A DNA stretch of 7,603 nucleotides from Lachnospiraceae bacterium (GTDB taxonomy: Bacteria; Bacillota; Clostridia; Lachnospirales; Lachnospiraceae): positions 1-7,603 of the forward strand of contig JAJQCU010000322.1 of assembly GCA_021202575.1 (NCBI GenBank). The letters run 5' to 3'. Below the pieces are notes generated by a model, which saw only the letters and a program-made list of their open reading frames with translations, ran no database searches and had not been told where the DNA came from. The position numbers were made by a program, and so were the translations under genes. Positions 6,097 to 7,603 of the stretch are shown here, piece by piece; within the stretch, counting starts at the first letter, position 1; every line of letters begins with the position of its first letter.

Positions 6097-6145
6097 TTTA
6101 TCGTCGCTTTTATCGTCGCTTTTATCGTCGCTTTTTAACGACGAT
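6097..6145 (-). repeat. Three perfect 12-bp tandem repeats with an inverted partner
   Basis: On the minus strand AGCGACGATAAA is repeated three times without a mismatch (6097-6108, 6109-6120, 6121-6132). Just upstream in the leftward direction is the inverted segment ATCGTCG (6139-6145), which pairs perfectly over 7 bp with CGACGAT of the nearest copy (6124-6130) around an 8-base loop. It could equally pair with the other two copies. The block fills most of the gap between the AlbA_2 pseudogene stop (6146-6148) and the 124-aa start (6083), and the last copy runs into the AGAGG ribosome binding site. It may be protein-binding iterons or a leader structure that controls translation. Confidence 0.9.
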
Positions 6146-7603
6146 TCATTTTAATTTATACATCCTTCCTTTATTTTTTCCATTGTCCACAAGCTTATTT
6201 GCCGACACAAGTTCCTTCATGAGTTGCTTTGTTCTTGTTTCTTTAAGACTCAATAAAGCTTTAATCTCAGATGTCTTGTGCCACTGCCTGTCCGCCATGA
6301 AATTCAGGATTGTTGCATACTGTTCTTCTGTTTTTGGAGTAATACTCTTAATGTTGTCCCCCGTACCTTTCGTCTTTTCAGATTCATCCCCCAAAAACGC
6401 CGGATGTATCGGTATCCGAATCCGCATCGCCCGCCTGTCCTCATCCGTAAAAAATTCCGCCCGTGGAGAACCGTTCCTCTCCAGTTCCTCCTGTATGGTA
6501 GGAATACCTGATGAATGACCTTCTGACAAATCCAGTTCTTTTAAAAATTCGCCCAGCCGCCGATTGAGATACTACCGCGATACAAACCTACGTCCTTCCG
6601 CAATCGTAGCACTTGAAATTGACCGGTCTATCCCCGGAAAATTCATAATGTTGATGCAGTCCGGCTCTATTTCAATCGTCACGGGCTCATTGGACATATA
6701 ATCCCGATGATAAAGTGCGTTGACGACAGCCTCTTCTATCGCTTGATATGGATAATTTACAATTCTGAGAGCCTCCATTTGGTTTGGAACCTTTATGACT
6801 TTTTCGCGTATAAACAAATTTCTAAATCGATCCATGGTGGCCTGAATCATCTGTGGTACTGACCCAGTGATATTGGGAAAATCTTCGCTTACACTCGGGT
6901 TCTCCACACTCCCTCCTGGAAATGATGTCATCTGGACATATGTATACCGAAAGAACTTTTCAGGATGTTCACAAAACATCATTAATGCAACATTCTAGAT
7001 ATAACGCATTTCCGGTGGGCCTTCCAGCAACTGCATTTCCTCTAAGATCTCCTCCACGCCGCGCTCTCTAACCTGATTTGCCAGTTTGCTTCCGGTTTTC
7101 CGCAAATGATCCTCCAACAGAACCGGGGAAATATCATCAAACTTAGCCTTGTGATTTGCTTTACAATCGAACGGCGTCTGATCCGTCATGGCAATCAGTT
7201 CCCGTTCCTGCTCCGGATTCGCTCTGACAGAACTTGTACCATATCGAATGTAATAATAGTACTTTTTGTCCTTTTTCCCCGTAACATAATCCGGTGCTTT
7301 ATATGGTCTTTGCTGTCCGGTTCGGGCGACAATTACCAATATCCATTTACCATCCACCTCCATAGGAACGGGGCGCGGAAAATATGCCGGTGATATGACA
7401 TTATTATATCCAACCATTTCTTGCTGTATATCATCCAGCACATATTCCGGAAGCCCCTTTACCGGCCGCACTGCCATCCCATTCTTCTCCTCGACACCGA
7501 TAAGGATGTATACGCCACCCTCGTTATTGTAATCATTGGCGTAAGCACAGATGCTGTGATAAATATCATCCGGATTCCAACCTGATTTGAATTCAATGCG
7601 CGA
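6146..7603 (-). pseudogene. AlbA_2 (Schlafen-type)/GHKL ATP-binding/winged-helix protein gene with two in-frame TAG codons
   Basis: One continuous reading frame enters at the right edge and ends at TGA 6146-6148, 485 visible codons, 5' end outside. Visible residues 1-120 are an AlbA_2 putative DNA/RNA-binding domain (EFKSGWNPDDIYHSICAYAN, then GGVYILIGVEE). Around 285-320 is a GHKL ATPase segment with the ExxxN box (Glu291-Asn295) in EEAVVNALYHRDY. Residues about 425-485 form a winged-helix tail. This is the architecture of COG2865 proteins, usually annotated as ATP-binding or transcriptional regulator. Two amber codons interrupt it, at 6995-6997 (codon 203) and 6572-6574 (codon 344). Both flanks stay in the same frame and remain family-like. 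No ribosome binding site precedes ATG 6980-6982 or TTG 6527-6529, so separate translation of the pieces is unlikely. TAG also ends the symporter and glycohydrolase genes here, so it is a real stop in this genome. Recent inactivation is the simplest reading. Confidence 0.88.

Noticed and set aside
6097..6145. CRISPR array
   Set aside because: The units are only 12 bp and directly adjacent, with no spacers and no cas genes.
6572..6997. Amber recoding (for example pyrrolysine) in this genome
   Set aside because: TAG ends the symporter and glycohydrolase genes at natural family lengths, so it functions as a normal stop here. Readthrough is kept only as an unlikely alternative.

Overview
The window looks like chromosome from a Gram-positive, Clostridia-type bacterium, probably a gut Lachnospiraceae relative. 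That is inferred from strong GGAGG-type ribosome binding sites, a consensus sigma-A promoter with an extended -10, the style of the proteins and a tRNA gene that encodes its CCA end. Base composition is uneven: a stretch inside the transporter gene (1681-1740) is about 72% G+C, while 5641-5700 in the right-hand cluster is about 35%. This suggests that the right-hand third has a different history.

Left part (1-1128, leftward). A gene start with a good ribosome binding site runs off the left edge (1-87). Next comes a tRNA-Thr(UGU) gene with an atypical U1-A72 acceptor pair (284-359), then a 220-residue helical protein that resembles the DIP1984-like family (451-1113).

Centre (1129-3951, rightward). 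A 7-bp palindrome (1265-1283) and a near-consensus promoter (1325-1353) precede a GPH-family (MelB-type) cation:glycoside symporter (1402-2772). Three imperfect 35-bp tandem copies of the symporter's 3' end follow, then an alpha/beta hydrolase of the serine aminopeptidase/lysophospholipase type (2899-3951). The two genes are probably one transcription unit.

Right part (3979-7603, leftward, convergent with the hydrolase). Reading from the right, there is a large AlbA_2 (Schlafen-type)/GHKL ATP-binding/winged-helix gene. It is open at the window edge and interrupted by two in-frame TAG codons with no frameshift. Next are three perfect 12-bp repeats that can form a hairpin with an inverted partner, a tryptophan-rich 124-residue protein of unknown function, and a microbial-type poly(ADP-ribose) glycohydrolase (TIGR02452 type) only 13 bases further on. 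A 217-base gap and a 189-residue conserved-looking hypothetical protein complete the series. The hairpin that probably ends this leftward transcript lies inside the last codons of the opposing hydrolase gene.

The most interesting part is 5.7-7.6 kb. An ADP-ribose-processing enzyme is tightly coupled to an unknown small acidic protein, behind a repeat-bearing leader and a decayed AlbA_2 regulator-like gene. This is a plausible accessory or stress/defence module, but the sequence alone does not establish a function.
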